Shown: in pieces, positions 37,708 to 46,750 of the stretch | Layout of the letters: the number at the start of each line of letters is the position of its first letter | How positions within the stretch are numbered: position 1 is the first letter of the stretch | Source: Oxalobacter sp. | GTDB lineage: Bacteria > Pseudomonadota > Gammaproteobacteria > Burkholderiales > Burkholderiaceae_D | DNA length: 64,000 bases | Direction: 5' to 3' | Assembly (NCBI GenBank): GCA_017524145.1 | Contig: JAFWUI010000012.1 | Coordinates: 62,001 to 126,000 of the forward strand | Translations under genes and position numbers: made by a program | The notes under the pieces: model-generated | What the model was told of the DNA's origin: nothing | What the model saw: the letters and a program-made list of their open reading frames with translations, nothing else | The model's database searches: none

Positions 37708-38373
37708 TCAGTAGTTGTTAGTGTCGTCGTATCCAGGGATTTTTCCAAAGGTTATTGGTCTCGGGTTTTTGACAAAGGGGTGTGTAGATACAGGTGCGGG
37801 GACAGGTGGGATGCTAGCTGCTAATGGAGACATATCGGCGTTGTAAGCTTTTTTGACTAAGAATACGATAGTTTGACAACGTGTAAATAAATCCTTGGCT
37901 TCTGCTCTCAGCAAATCATCGTTGTAAAGCTTATAAATGACTTCACATAATCCGAATGCTGCTCCCAGTGCTGTGCCAATGAGAACACATTCAGGAGAAG
38001 AAGAAATGCGAAGACCTATTTCTGCTCCTTGTTTAGCTCGATTTTTAATAATATCTAATGCATTGACAGCATAAACCCTGATTAGAATCCTGCTGACAGT
38101 TGCTGAAATCTTTTGGCATTCATTCAGAAGTTGTTTGGCCTCGGAAGATGTTGTCATTTGGTAGGCTTTAGCAATTACTTGTTGTAGAACAGGACCTGCT
38201 TCAGCAGTTTTCTGCCATATCTTGTTGGTTATTTCGGAGGCATAACTTGTTGTCTGACCTGCATAAAGAACTGCGTTAGAGCTAGCTTTAGATGCTATCT
38301 GCCAGATGTCGTTTGCAGTATTTCCTGCCCATCCATAAATGTAATTGCCTGCATTTTTTACTTTGTTATACAT
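37708..38373 (-). CDS. helical protein of unknown function
   Basis: 221 aa with AAGGAG 8 bases before the ATG. It is mostly alpha-helical, with a moderately hydrophobic stretch near residues 130-165 (CVLIGTALGAAFGLCEVIYK) that may be a membrane or glycine-zipper helix, and a Pro-rich C-terminus (PPVPAPVSTHPFVKNP). It has no signal peptide and no recognised family. It lies between the zinc-ribbon gene and the J-like/Sel1 gene in the same direction. The Gly-rich helix recalls the small protein of the HerA-type operon, without clear homology. Confidence 0.7.
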   Translation of the reverse strand: MYNKVKNAGNYIYGWAGNTANDIWQIASKASSNAVLYAGQTTSYASEITNKIWQKTAEAGPVLQQVIAKAYQMTTSSEAKQLLNECQKISATVSRILIRVYAVNALDIIKNRAKQGAEIGLRISSSPECVLIGTALGAAFGLCEVIYKLYNDDLLRAEAKDLFTRCQTIVFLVKKAYNADMSPLAASIPPVPAPVSTHPFVKNPRPITFGKIPGYDDTNNY

Positions 38374-38502
38374 TTTTTTCTCCTTTCTAGACTTAAATCT
38401 ATAATGAATAGCTTTATTTTATTGTTTGTTCCTTTTCGCATCCGCCATTACATATTCCATGAATCTTAAAATTCTGTACATGTTTACTTGCAGTTACTTC
38501 CA

Positions 38503-39013
38503 TTAAAGAGTCCATTCATTGCTGAAATTACAGGCAGGAACGATTTCTTTCTGTTCAGTAATTGTGATGGTGTTTCCCTTATATTCAAATTTTCCCCATA
38601 ACTTGTTTTCAGGTTTCATCAGGTTTTCCAATGTCACATCTTCGCCATCAAGGTTGAATGTGAATTTCCTAAATTGTTCTTGTGGGAAAAATAGCTGTGT
38701 TTTTGAAAAACTTTCCTTGTCGGCTCCTTCTTTCTCAAACCGGCAAAAGAATGCCTGCTTTCATAAGGGTATGGTTGTCTTTTCGGATTTCTTCTTGTAA
38801 AAATTTTTGAAATGTAGATTGTATCGAGGGTAATGAAATATCAAGTTTTGTTGCTGGTTGTTTATTTTCATTAGGTTCCAGAGGCTGTTGGTCAGGAAAA
38901 GTTCCTTCTTTATTTGCAACAGGTAATTTCTGTTGGCAATATCTGCAGATGATGGCATTGTATTTTATGGTTTCTGCGCAGAAAGGGCATTCTTTTGTTT
39001 CTGGCATCGTCAT
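38503..39013 (-). pseudogene. zinc-ribbon protein with probable one-base frameshift
   Basis: From the ATG at 39013 (GGAG 6 bases upstream) an N-terminal zinc ribbon, CPFC...CRYC, is followed by a linker, and the frame ends early with KAGILLPV-stop near 38735. One base over, an open frame without its own start continues as FFCRFEKEGADKESFSKTQ and on through a beta-rich segment to a stop at 38503. Removing one base near GCAGGCATTC (about 38755) restores a single 169-codon gene. So this is either a one-base insertion or sequence error, or a shortened zinc-ribbon protein of 92 residues. The zinc ribbon resembles those of the J-like paralogues. Confidence 0.55.
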
Positions 39014-39035
39014 TTTAAACTCCATTTTCAGTTAT

Positions 39036-40406
39036 TTATTTTTTCTTGAATATATAGCTAAAAATCATAAGAACAATAATTGGCATAATGACCCAATTAA
39101 AAAGAAAACCGCCAATACTGCCTAAGGCACTTCCAATGGAAGGCAGTAACTTGAAAAGTCCCCAGACAATCAGGCAGATAATAACGAATGCAATCAGACA
39201 ACTTCTTATTGAGGGCTTATTTGCCTGTTCGTTTCCGTTATTTCCAGAAGGACTGCTTGAATCATTTGCACTATTGCGCTGATTTTGAGAGGCGTTTTTC
39301 CCTGAATAATCGTTTTCACCAGACCTCTTGCCCGGATTCGGATATGAAGCCGATGACGGAACCGGTTTAGGTGTGCGTTGCGGAACAGGTCTGCTTTGAC
39401 GTTGTGGGGTTGGGAAAAGGGGCGCATGGCATTTTCCGCAGAAAAAGCTTTGCCTGTTGGCGGTGCCACAGTTGTCACAGGAAACGGTCCTGTCTTCTAT
39501 CGCATAGTCCTTGAAACGGCAGTAAAGCGAGATGGCTTTTGCCGCATCGGCATAATCGGTTCCAGCAGGAAATTCAGGGAACAGCTTTTTCAGGAATGAT
39601 GTCTGAAGGCTGTCTTTGGTATTGGTCTCAGCGTTGGTATCGATTTTCTGGTTGATGTCCTGCCAACGGCAATAGGTGATGAAGTTGTCATATTTCCTGC
39701 GTTCGGTTTCGCTGGAAAAGACATCCCTGGCATGACCACAGAGCCGTTTTTCCGCTTCATTCTGATTGGAGATGGCAGCTGCCCGTAACTGACGCTCTTT
39801 CGCATCGATTGTCTGCATCATCCTATAGGTTCCCTCGCGTTGGGAACAGCCCAGGAACGCATAGAGGTCTCTGGCTCCCACAACGTCCAGGGATTGCTGG
39901 ATGTTCGCTTCTTTTGTCTTGTCAATCAGCTCGATCTGGTTCCATGAGGATGTGTTGACAGTCGGGTAATACTTGTTCGGATAGCTGCCTGTTGGTTTGG
40001 CGGTTTTGCCCCGTTTGGCAAGAACGGCACGGTACATCCCACGGATGGCAGTCTCGGTGAAGCCGTAAGGATATTTGGCGAGCAGGTACTGGATATCATC
40101 ATCCGTCAACCAAGGGGAACTGTAGTTCAATGCCAGCAGCTGTTCCAGTTCCTGCTGTTTCTGGTTTCGGATGCGTTTTGCCTGTTCTGCCAGCTGGTTC
40201 CTGCTGCGGGGATCCAGCAGCAGCTGTTTCATTTCATTAATCTGGGCAAGCCCTTTTTTGGCAGCATCTTTCTTACGGGGGTTGTTCAGCTGTCGAGACC
40301 ATTCATTCTGCTTCTCTGAGATGGCTTTCTGGATGGTTGCCGTATCAGGTGGTGGATCAAAGGGGATGCCTAGAACCAGGAAGGCATTGCCTGTTTCTTC
40401 AGCCAT
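39036..40406 (-). CDS. J-like/zinc-ribbon membrane protein
   Basis: 456 aa, a more distant paralogue: J-like module 1 (AFLVLGIPFDPPPDTATIQ, SRQLNNPRKK, no HPD), a region with YLLAKYPYGFTE, J-like module 2 (ETERRKYDNFIT), the helical block with KAISLYCRFKDY, and a zinc ribbon (CDNCG...CGKC near residues 300-317). After a Ser/Pro/Asn-rich linker come two closely spaced membrane spans at the C-terminus (CLIAFVIICLIVWGLF and VIMPIIVLMIFSYIF). There is no large periplasmic domain. It follows the 316-aa J-like gene by 2 bases. Confidence 0.76.
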   Translation of the reverse strand: MAEETGNAFLVLGIPFDPPPDTATIQKAISEKQNEWSRQLNNPRKKDAAKKGLAQINEMKQLLLDPRSRNQLAEQAKRIRNQKQQELEQLLALNYSSPWLTDDDIQYLLAKYPYGFTETAIRGMYRAVLAKRGKTAKPTGSYPNKYYPTVNTSSWNQIELIDKTKEANIQQSLDVVGARDLYAFLGCSQREGTYRMMQTIDAKERQLRAAAISNQNEAEKRLCGHARDVFSSETERRKYDNFITYCRWQDINQKIDTNAETNTKDSLQTSFLKKLFPEFPAGTDYADAAKAISLYCRFKDYAIEDRTVSCDNCGTANRQSFFCGKCHAPLFPTPQRQSRPVPQRTPKPVPSSASYPNPGKRSGENDYSGKNASQNQRNSANDSSSPSGNNGNEQANKPSIRSCLIAFVIICLIVWGLFKLLPSIGSALGSIGGFLFNWVIMPIIVLMIFSYIFKKK

Positions 40407-40408
40407 GA

Positions 40409-41359
40409 CTACCCTCCGATACGGGGACCGCTAAAACCTGACCCGCCAATGGAGCCGCCAGAGCCTCCGCCACTGCAAAGTTTGACAATAAGGGCAATGA
40501 TGCCGCCGGTACCTAGAGCGGCTCCCCACCAAGGCAGGAATTTAAGAAGAATGAAAAAGATGACAGCGATAATTCCAATTGCTATCAGACCAGCCAACCA
40601 AGGAGACATTCCTCCTTGTTTGTCCGAAGTGGCTGATGTTGAATCGGATGATTGCGAATCATTGTCTGTTTGCCTTCTTTGGAAACGCCCGGGTTCCTGT
40701 TCCTGTTTCATCGCCTGAAATTGGTACAGGACAATGTTGCTTGTCAAAGCAGGATATTTCTCAAGCAGGTCTTGAATGGATCTAGGAGGCAATTGACCGG
40801 CAAATTTATAATCTCTTCTTAGGGTTGCTTTCAGTGACTCGACCTGTTCTTCTATGCTAGCAGGACCGGGGTTCTTGGCAGTGATAGGGAAACCTGTTGT
40901 GACATTGGCAGGAACATGCTTTTCGGAAGGCTGTTCTTGAGGAGAGGCTGATAAATGGATTGAATCACCAGCAGATTTGATTTCTTCTGGAATAGACTGT
41001 TGGGATGCCGTCTCCCAAGCTTCCTGAATGGCAGAAGCAGGATTCCTCACATTGAGTGCAGCGATTTCCCTGTCAAGCCAATCTTGGGAAAGGTCCTGTT
41101 TCAGTTCAGCAGGTTTTTCATTGATGATCCGATTGACTTCTTTTGCCAGTTCCATACGGTTGGCAGGGAGCAGCAGGGCTGTCCGCATAGCAGGTATTTC
41201 CGCCAGCCATTTTTCAGCCGTTTCCCTTTTCAGGGGATCCTGCAGGTCTGCTGTCCACTCCTGCGTTTTCCGTTCAATCGCTTGCCGGATGTCAGCTGTC
41301 TTCGGCAAAGGATCAATGGGTAATCCCAGGATGAAGAAATAGTTCCACTTGTTTCCCAT
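40409..41359 (-). CDS. short J-like membrane protein with glycine-rich tail
   Basis: 316 aa. Only J-like module 1 is present (YFFILGLPIDPLPKTADI, EWTADLQDPLKRE, without HPD). A Ser/Pro/Gln-rich linker and a KYPALTSN helix follow, then one or two membrane spans (about 243-287) and a Gly/Ser-rich tail (GGGSGGSIGGSGFSGPRIGG). It lacks module 2 and the zinc ribbon of its paralogues. It is the first gene after hsp70, behind a strong intercistronic hairpin. Its small size suggests a minimal membrane anchor for the Hsp70, by inference. Confidence 0.72.
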   Translation of the reverse strand: MGNKWNYFFILGLPIDPLPKTADIRQAIERKTQEWTADLQDPLKRETAEKWLAEIPAMRTALLLPANRMELAKEVNRIINEKPAELKQDLSQDWLDREIAALNVRNPASAIQEAWETASQQSIPEEIKSAGDSIHLSASPQEQPSEKHVPANVTTGFPITAKNPGPASIEEQVESLKATLRRDYKFAGQLPPRSIQDLLEKYPALTSNIVLYQFQAMKQEQEPGRFQRRQTDNDSQSSDSTSATSDKQGGMSPWLAGLIAIGIIAVIFFILLKFLPWWGAALGTGGIIALIVKLCSGGGSGGSIGGSGFSGPRIGG

Positions 41360-41375
41360 GACCGTGTTTGGCGGA

Positions 41376-41403
41376 CTGTCCCAGACAAGAATATCTGGGA
41401 CAG
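41376..41403. other. strong hairpin between hsp70 and the J-like genes
   Basis: A 10-bp perfect stem, CTGTCCCAGA (41376-41385) with TCTGGGACAG (41394-41403), lies between hsp70 and the next gene. In the operon's direction (minus) no T-run follows, so it is more likely a stabilising or processing element. In the plus direction it is followed by a T-rich tract and could stop antisense transcripts. Confidence 0.6.
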
Positions 41404-41411
41404 CCTCTTTT

Positions 41412-43052
41412 TTAATTAATGTTCGAAGACTGGATACGGTTGACCGCTTCTTTCATCTCGATATCACTCATCGCGTTGGCGGTTTCAAATGAAGCTTCCA
41501 CTGTCCTGCCTTTGAGTTTCTCAACGCCTTTGAGTTTCAGCAGACCGGATTCATCCAAGGTGAAGGTCACTTCGATTGGGGTACGTTGGGTGATTCCAGG
41601 AGGGAGTTCCAAGTCGGCATGGCCGATTTCTGTTCCAACGGATGGATCGCAATGTTCATCAGAAGCAAAAGATTCCAGGATTTCAAAGCGGGCATTCCGT
41701 TGGTTGTTTTCAACGGGGTAAAGTGTGTTCTCGCCATGGGCTGGCAGGTCTTGGTTCTTGAAAATCAGGTTGAGCAGGGATTCTTTGCCATCCCAGATGC
41801 AGCGGACACCATAGGTACGGCTGGAAACATTGACGATGGACAGCGGTGCAGTGGAAAGGCCAGACTGGGTATCAATCTTCAGTTTCCCTGCATCAATTTC
41901 TTCTTTGACTTCTTCAACGGATTTATGTTCCTTGGCGGCGATTTCCTCGACAGCCAGATTGAACTCGTTCAGGTGGGCAGCATAGATGGCTGCACCTTTC
42001 GCAACGGCTTCATCGGGGTCGAACATCCGGACATCCTTGCCGAAGGCTTCTTTCACTGCTTTCATAATCTGCGGCATCCGGGAAGAACCTCCAACCAGCA
42101 GGATTTCATCGATATCGGATTCCCTGAAACCTTTCTGGGCGGCTTCCTCAAACATCTGGCGGGTCAGGCTGATGGTGCGGTTGACCAGGTCACTGGTCAG
42201 TTCATCGAATTTCTCACGGGTCAGTTCAATACGCTGGCGGTTGCCCTTGAAGTTGATGGAAATCGGTGTTTTTTCCTTGCTGGTCAGCAGTTTCTTGTTT
42301 TTCTCGACATCCAGCAGCAGTTCTTGGGTGGCATATTCATCGTCCAGAATCTCATCATTGGTACCGCTCTGGTGTTTGTATTCATCTGCCAGATAGGTCA
42401 GGATGCGGTCATCCCAGTCTTTGCCGCCCAGTTCCTTGTCACCGCCTGTGGCGACGACCCTGATTTGCTTGCCATCGACTTTCACAATAGTGACGTCAAA
42501 GGTGCCGCCGCCAAGGTCATAGACCAGCACGGTTTTTGCCCGGTCATTCGACAGGCCATATGAGATGGCGGCAGCTGTCGGTTCGTTTATGATTGCGAGG
42601 ACATTCAGGCCGGCAAGTTTGCCAGCCGTTTCTGTTGCGGTACGTTCTGCCAAGCCAAAGTAGGCTGGGCAGGTGATGACGACATCATTGATATGTTCAT
42701 TGTCGTCAAGCTTGCCTTCCATCCGCAGGGTTTCTTCCGCGTCATTGACCACCTTCCGGAGGATATAGGAAGAGATTTCTTCAGGTTTCAGGTCAACGCC
42801 ATCGATATTCCTGACATAGCCAGGCTGCCCAATATAACGTTTGATGAATGTCACGACTTTTTCGGGGTCGGTCTTGGCGGCCTCTTTTGCACTGATGCCG
42901 ACCTGGACATCTTCCGCTGTGTCAAACCAGACAGCGGAAGGGGTTGTCAGGTCACCCTCAGTGTTTTTCAGGACAACCGCTTGGTCTGTCGGGTCGATAT
43001 AGGCGATACAGGAATAAGTGGTTCCCAAGTCAATGCCAAATACTTTACTCAT
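41412..43052 (-). CDS. lidless Hsp70 (DnaK-like) chaperone
   Basis: 546 aa from the ATG at 43052 (GGAAAG 5 bases upstream). The nucleotide-binding domain is complete: phosphate 1 FGIDLGTTYSC, connect VITCPAYFG and NEPTAAAISYG, phosphate 2 VYDLGGGTFDVTIV, adenosine ILLVGGSSRMPQI. The beta substrate-binding domain follows (ELPPGITQRTPIEVTFTLD), but the protein ends at MKEAVNRIQSS, so the C-terminal helical lid of about 90 residues is missing compared with DnaK (about 640 aa). It is not the housekeeping dnaK, since it pairs with a GrpE-like gene and J-like proteins without HPD. Substrates may be held by Sel1 partners. Confidence 0.88.
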   Translation of the reverse strand: MSKVFGIDLGTTYSCIAYIDPTDQAVVLKNTEGDLTTPSAVWFDTAEDVQVGISAKEAAKTDPEKVVTFIKRYIGQPGYVRNIDGVDLKPEEISSYILRKVVNDAEETLRMEGKLDDNEHINDVVITCPAYFGLAERTATETAGKLAGLNVLAIINEPTAAAISYGLSNDRAKTVLVYDLGGGTFDVTIVKVDGKQIRVVATGGDKELGGKDWDDRILTYLADEYKHQSGTNDEILDDEYATQELLLDVEKNKKLLTSKEKTPISINFKGNRQRIELTREKFDELTSDLVNRTISLTRQMFEEAAQKGFRESDIDEILLVGGSSRMPQIMKAVKEAFGKDVRMFDPDEAVAKGAAIYAAHLNEFNLAVEEIAAKEHKSVEEVKEEIDAGKLKIDTQSGLSTAPLSIVNVSSRTYGVRCIWDGKESLLNLIFKNQDLPAHGENTLYPVENNQRNARFEILESFASDEHCDPSVGTEIGHADLELPPGITQRTPIEVTFTLDESGLLKLKGVEKLKGRTVEASFETANAMSDIEMKEAVNRIQSSNIN

Positions 43053-43066
43053 GATGCTTTCCAATC

Positions 43067-43870
43067 CTAGTCTGGTTGATTATTTGATTCGGTTTTTGGT
43101 GGAACTGCCCGATAGACCTTGACACGTTCCTTGCGGATGACCCGCCCGTTTTTCTCATAGCCGTCTGCAACACGTTCAGCAATCTTCCGGTGTTTTTCAG
43201 GTTCTTCCGTATTGACAGTCTGGACATTGGTTTGCCGGTGGCTGTCCAGTTCTTCTGATTTTTCCTGATAGGGTTCGATGCTCTGGCGGTACAGGATGTC
43301 AAGCAGTTCCTGGCGCAGTTCATCGGTTTTGCCATACAGTGCTTTGCTGACATCATCCGTTTCAGCAGTCTGACCAAACACCTCCAAGTCTTTTCCGAGT
43401 TCATCAATCAGCCGGATGATTTCCAGGGCGATGGCATCACTGTTTTTCTCGAAGGTGCCATTGCGGTAATCCTGCAGTTCGTCATGCAGTTTCTTGAACA
43501 GGGAATCTTTATAGGTATCGGCCTTGATTTTCTGGTCAAAGCTTTCCTGCAACGTGGCGAGACCTGCCTTGATGTCTGCCAGTTCCTGTTTCAGGGCTTC
43601 GGTGTCTGTTGCCCCTGTTTCTGGAATTGGCTCCGTGGTTCCTTCAGTTGCTGGAGCAGGAGCTGGATTTTCTGGCGTTGAAACTGTTTCTTCAGCAGCT
43701 GGAGATTCGGTTTCAAGAAGCGGGTTTTCTGTTCCTGAAGCAGTCAACGGGGCTGTTTCAGAAGGATTGCCAGGATTTCTGGAATCGTCCAAGTCAATGT
43801 TGCTGGTTTCACTGGGATTTTCATTGGAAAAATCCTTTTGGAAGGAGGGGAAAATGTTGCCTATCATCAT
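43067..43870 (-). CDS. GrpE-like nucleotide exchange factor
   Basis: 267 aa. The first 95 residues are disordered, rich in Glu, Pro, Thr and Ser. A coiled-coil helix (ALKQELADIKAGLATLQES) is followed by FKKLHDELQDYRNG, and the C-terminus has the GrpE beta-domain pattern VADGYEKNGRVIRKERVKVY. The canonical GrpE middle section is diverged. It would exchange ADP for ATP on the Hsp70 encoded 15 bases downstream. It is the first gene of the minus-strand run, with AAGGAA before two consecutive ATGs. Confidence 0.8.
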   Translation of the reverse strand: MMIGNIFPSFQKDFSNENPSETSNIDLDDSRNPGNPSETAPLTASGTENPLLETESPAAEETVSTPENPAPAPATEGTTEPIPETGATDTEALKQELADIKAGLATLQESFDQKIKADTYKDSLFKKLHDELQDYRNGTFEKNSDAIALEIIRLIDELGKDLEVFGQTAETDDVSKALYGKTDELRQELLDILYRQSIEPYQEKSEELDSHRQTNVQTVNTEEPEKHRKIAERVADGYEKNGRVIRKERVKVYRAVPPKTESNNQPD

Positions 43871-43901
43871 TTAATTCCTTCAAAGATTGAAAATGCATCC
43901 T

Positions 43902-43936
43902 TTAGGCTATATACCTAACTTGAATACCATAGACAA
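43902..43936 (-). promoter_or_regulatory. promoter and palindromic operator of the grpE-hsp70 run
   Basis: On the minus strand TTGTCT (43931-43936), a 17-base spacer and TATATA (43908-43913) form a good sigma70-type promoter about 30 bases before the grpE-like gene. The -10 box sits in the centre of a palindrome, TTAGG-N7-CCTAA (43902-43918). A protein bound there would block the promoter. The divergent XRE gene 93 bases away is the natural candidate. A weaker plus-strand promoter (TTGAAT at 43920, TATTAC at 43944) for that gene starts beside the palindrome. Confidence 0.6.
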
Positions 43937-44010
43937 ATAACGATATTACATAAGAAACGGAATCCGTACAACATCGCATGCTGAGACTGGGAATTTAGAC
44001 GGGTAATGTT

Positions 44011-44385
44011 ATGAACAAAGGCAGTGCAGATGTCTCTGTCCAGTTGGGTAGGAACATCGCCAAGGCAAGGAAGTCCGTTGGGAAGACGCAGGCACAGCTT
44101 GCTGAACAGATTGATGTCGATACACTTTCCATTTCACGTATTGAACGGGGGGTTGTTGCACCTAGCCTTGCGACATTGAGCAAGATTGCGAATGCAATTG
44201 ATATGCCGCTTCCCCATCTGTTTACCGGAACATCAACTGCACCCCATGCCATGGCAGACAGTATTGCCTGTCTATTGGATAAACTCCCTGAAAATCGGAG
44301 GCTGTTCCTTTACGACCAGATTCAGACATGGTGCGATTATTTCAACAGTGAAGGGGTTTCTAGGGCTATGGCTGACAAGAAGTAG
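44011..44385 (+). CDS. XRE-family helix-turn-helix regulator
   Basis: 124 aa. An N-terminal Cro/C1-type helix-turn-helix spans about residues 10-65 (LGRNIAKARKSVGKTQAQLA, then DTLSISRIERGVVAPSLATL). The C-terminal 50 residues are helical and not recognised. It is transcribed divergently from the grpE-hsp70 run, with a palindrome over that run's -10 box, so autoregulation and control of the run are plausible. It is followed by waaC on the same strand after a 76-base gap. Confidence 0.88.
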   Translation: MNKGSADVSVQLGRNIAKARKSVGKTQAQLAEQIDVDTLSISRIERGVVAPSLATLSKIANAIDMPLPHLFTGTSTAPHAMADSIACLLDKLPENRRLFLYDQIQTWCDYFNSEGVSRAMADKK

Positions 44386-44461
44386 GATAGTCAGGGCGTT
44401 TTTTCCTTTTTCATGCCGCTTATGTTCTAATACCGTTTTCAGTCAATTTCTTTTCAGCGAA

Positions 44462-45445
44462 ATGCGAATCCTGATTGTCCGAGTCTCTTCATTGGGTGAT
44501 GTTGTCCATAATCTGCCAGTGCTGGCGGATATCCATCGCCATTACCCGGACGCCATCATTGACTGGGTGGTTGAGGAAGGGTTTGCCGGGCTGGTCAAGC
44601 AGAACCGCCATGTCAATGAAGTGATTCCCTTTGCTTTGCGCCGGTGGCGCAAGCATCCTTTCTCATCATCAACCCGTGCGGATTTTGCCGCTTTCCGCAA
44701 GCGGTTGAAGGCAGAGGCATATGACTGGGTGTTTGATACGCAGGGATTGCTGAAGACGGGCATCATCATGGGCTTTTCCCAGACAGCCCCCGGCGGCAAG
44801 AAGGTCGGGTTGGGCAACAAGACGGATGGTTCCAGCTATGAACCGGTTTCCCGTCTATTCCACGACCAGAGCATCAAGTTGGAAAAGCATATCCATGTGG
44901 TGCAGCGCAGCCGGGAGATGATTGCGAAGGCTTTGGGCTATACCATCGATACGCCACCGGATTTTGGCTTGACGGTCTCTGAAGAACATTATGACTGGAT
45001 TCCAGAACAGCCGTATGCGCTGTTTTTCCATGGGACTTCGCGGGAATCAAAGAAATGGGCGCATCCGAACTGGCTTCGGATTGGGGCAATGCTCCATGAA
45101 AAGGGGTTGAAGATCCTGTTGCCCTGGGGGAATCCTGCAGAGAAAGCAGAAGCGGAAAGGCTGGCGGTGGACCTGGAGGATGCTGTGGTGTTGCCACGGC
45201 TGTCTATCACCGATATGTCCACCGTGACAGGCAGGGCGTCTTTTGTTGTTGGGGTGGATACTGGCCTGTCGCATCTGGCAGCAGCCTATGACAAGCCGAC
45301 GGTGCAGATTTACTGCAATATTCCCCGCTGGCGGACCTGCTGTGACTGGTCGCCAAAGGTCATCAGCTTAGGTGGGGAAAATGAAGTGCCTACCCTTGAA
45401 GCGGTGGAAAATGCTGTCCGTCAGTTGATGGTCTGGCTGGATTGA
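44462..45445 (+). CDS. waaC: lipopolysaccharide heptosyltransferase I
   Basis: 327 aa from the ATG at 44462 (MRILIVRVSSLGDVVHNLPV), the normal start. A frame open upstream does not belong to the protein. It adds the first heptose to Kdo2-lipid A. The GT9-family C-terminal motif GVDTGLSHLAAAYDKPT and the N-terminal SSLGDVVH are clear. gmhA, for the heptose precursor, lies 700 bases downstream on the other strand. The stop codon is inside a strong hairpin shared with the convergent dolP-like gene. Confidence 0.93.
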   Translation: MRILIVRVSSLGDVVHNLPVLADIHRHYPDAIIDWVVEEGFAGLVKQNRHVNEVIPFALRRWRKHPFSSSTRADFAAFRKRLKAEAYDWVFDTQGLLKTGIIMGFSQTAPGGKKVGLGNKTDGSSYEPVSRLFHDQSIKLEKHIHVVQRSREMIAKALGYTIDTPPDFGLTVSEEHYDWIPEQPYALFFHGTSRESKKWAHPNWLRIGAMLHEKGLKILLPWGNPAEKAEAERLAVDLEDAVVLPRLSITDMSTVTGRASFVVGVDTGLSHLAAAYDKPTVQIYCNIPRWRTCCDWSPKVISLGGENEVPTLEAVENAVRQLMVWLD

Positions 45446-45456
45446 ACCAGCCAGAC
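45431..45456. terminator. hairpin overlapping the waaC stop
   Basis: A 10-bp perfect stem, GTCTGGCTGG (45431-45440) with CCAGCCAGAC (45447-45456), has the waaC stop codon (TGA) in its loop. It lies between convergent genes. The T-run is weak (TTGCTGTTG on plus), so termination is likely but not certain. Confidence 0.6.
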
Positions 45457-45465
45457 TTGCTGTTG

Positions 45466-46750
<1,285 letters not shown>

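Noticed and set aside
24270..41359. Calling the five paralogues DnaJ
   Set aside because: They have J-like order but no HPD motif and no Gly/Phe region or classical DnaJ zinc fingers, so only J-like is stated.
41412..43052. Housekeeping DnaK
   Set aside because: It is about 90 residues shorter at the C-terminus, lacks the lid and is not followed by a canonical dnaJ.
15049..44010. A mobile island with integrase, tRNA target site or flanking direct repeats
   Set aside because: No integrase, transposase, tRNA gene or obvious terminal repeats were seen at either edge, so it is called accessory by content only.
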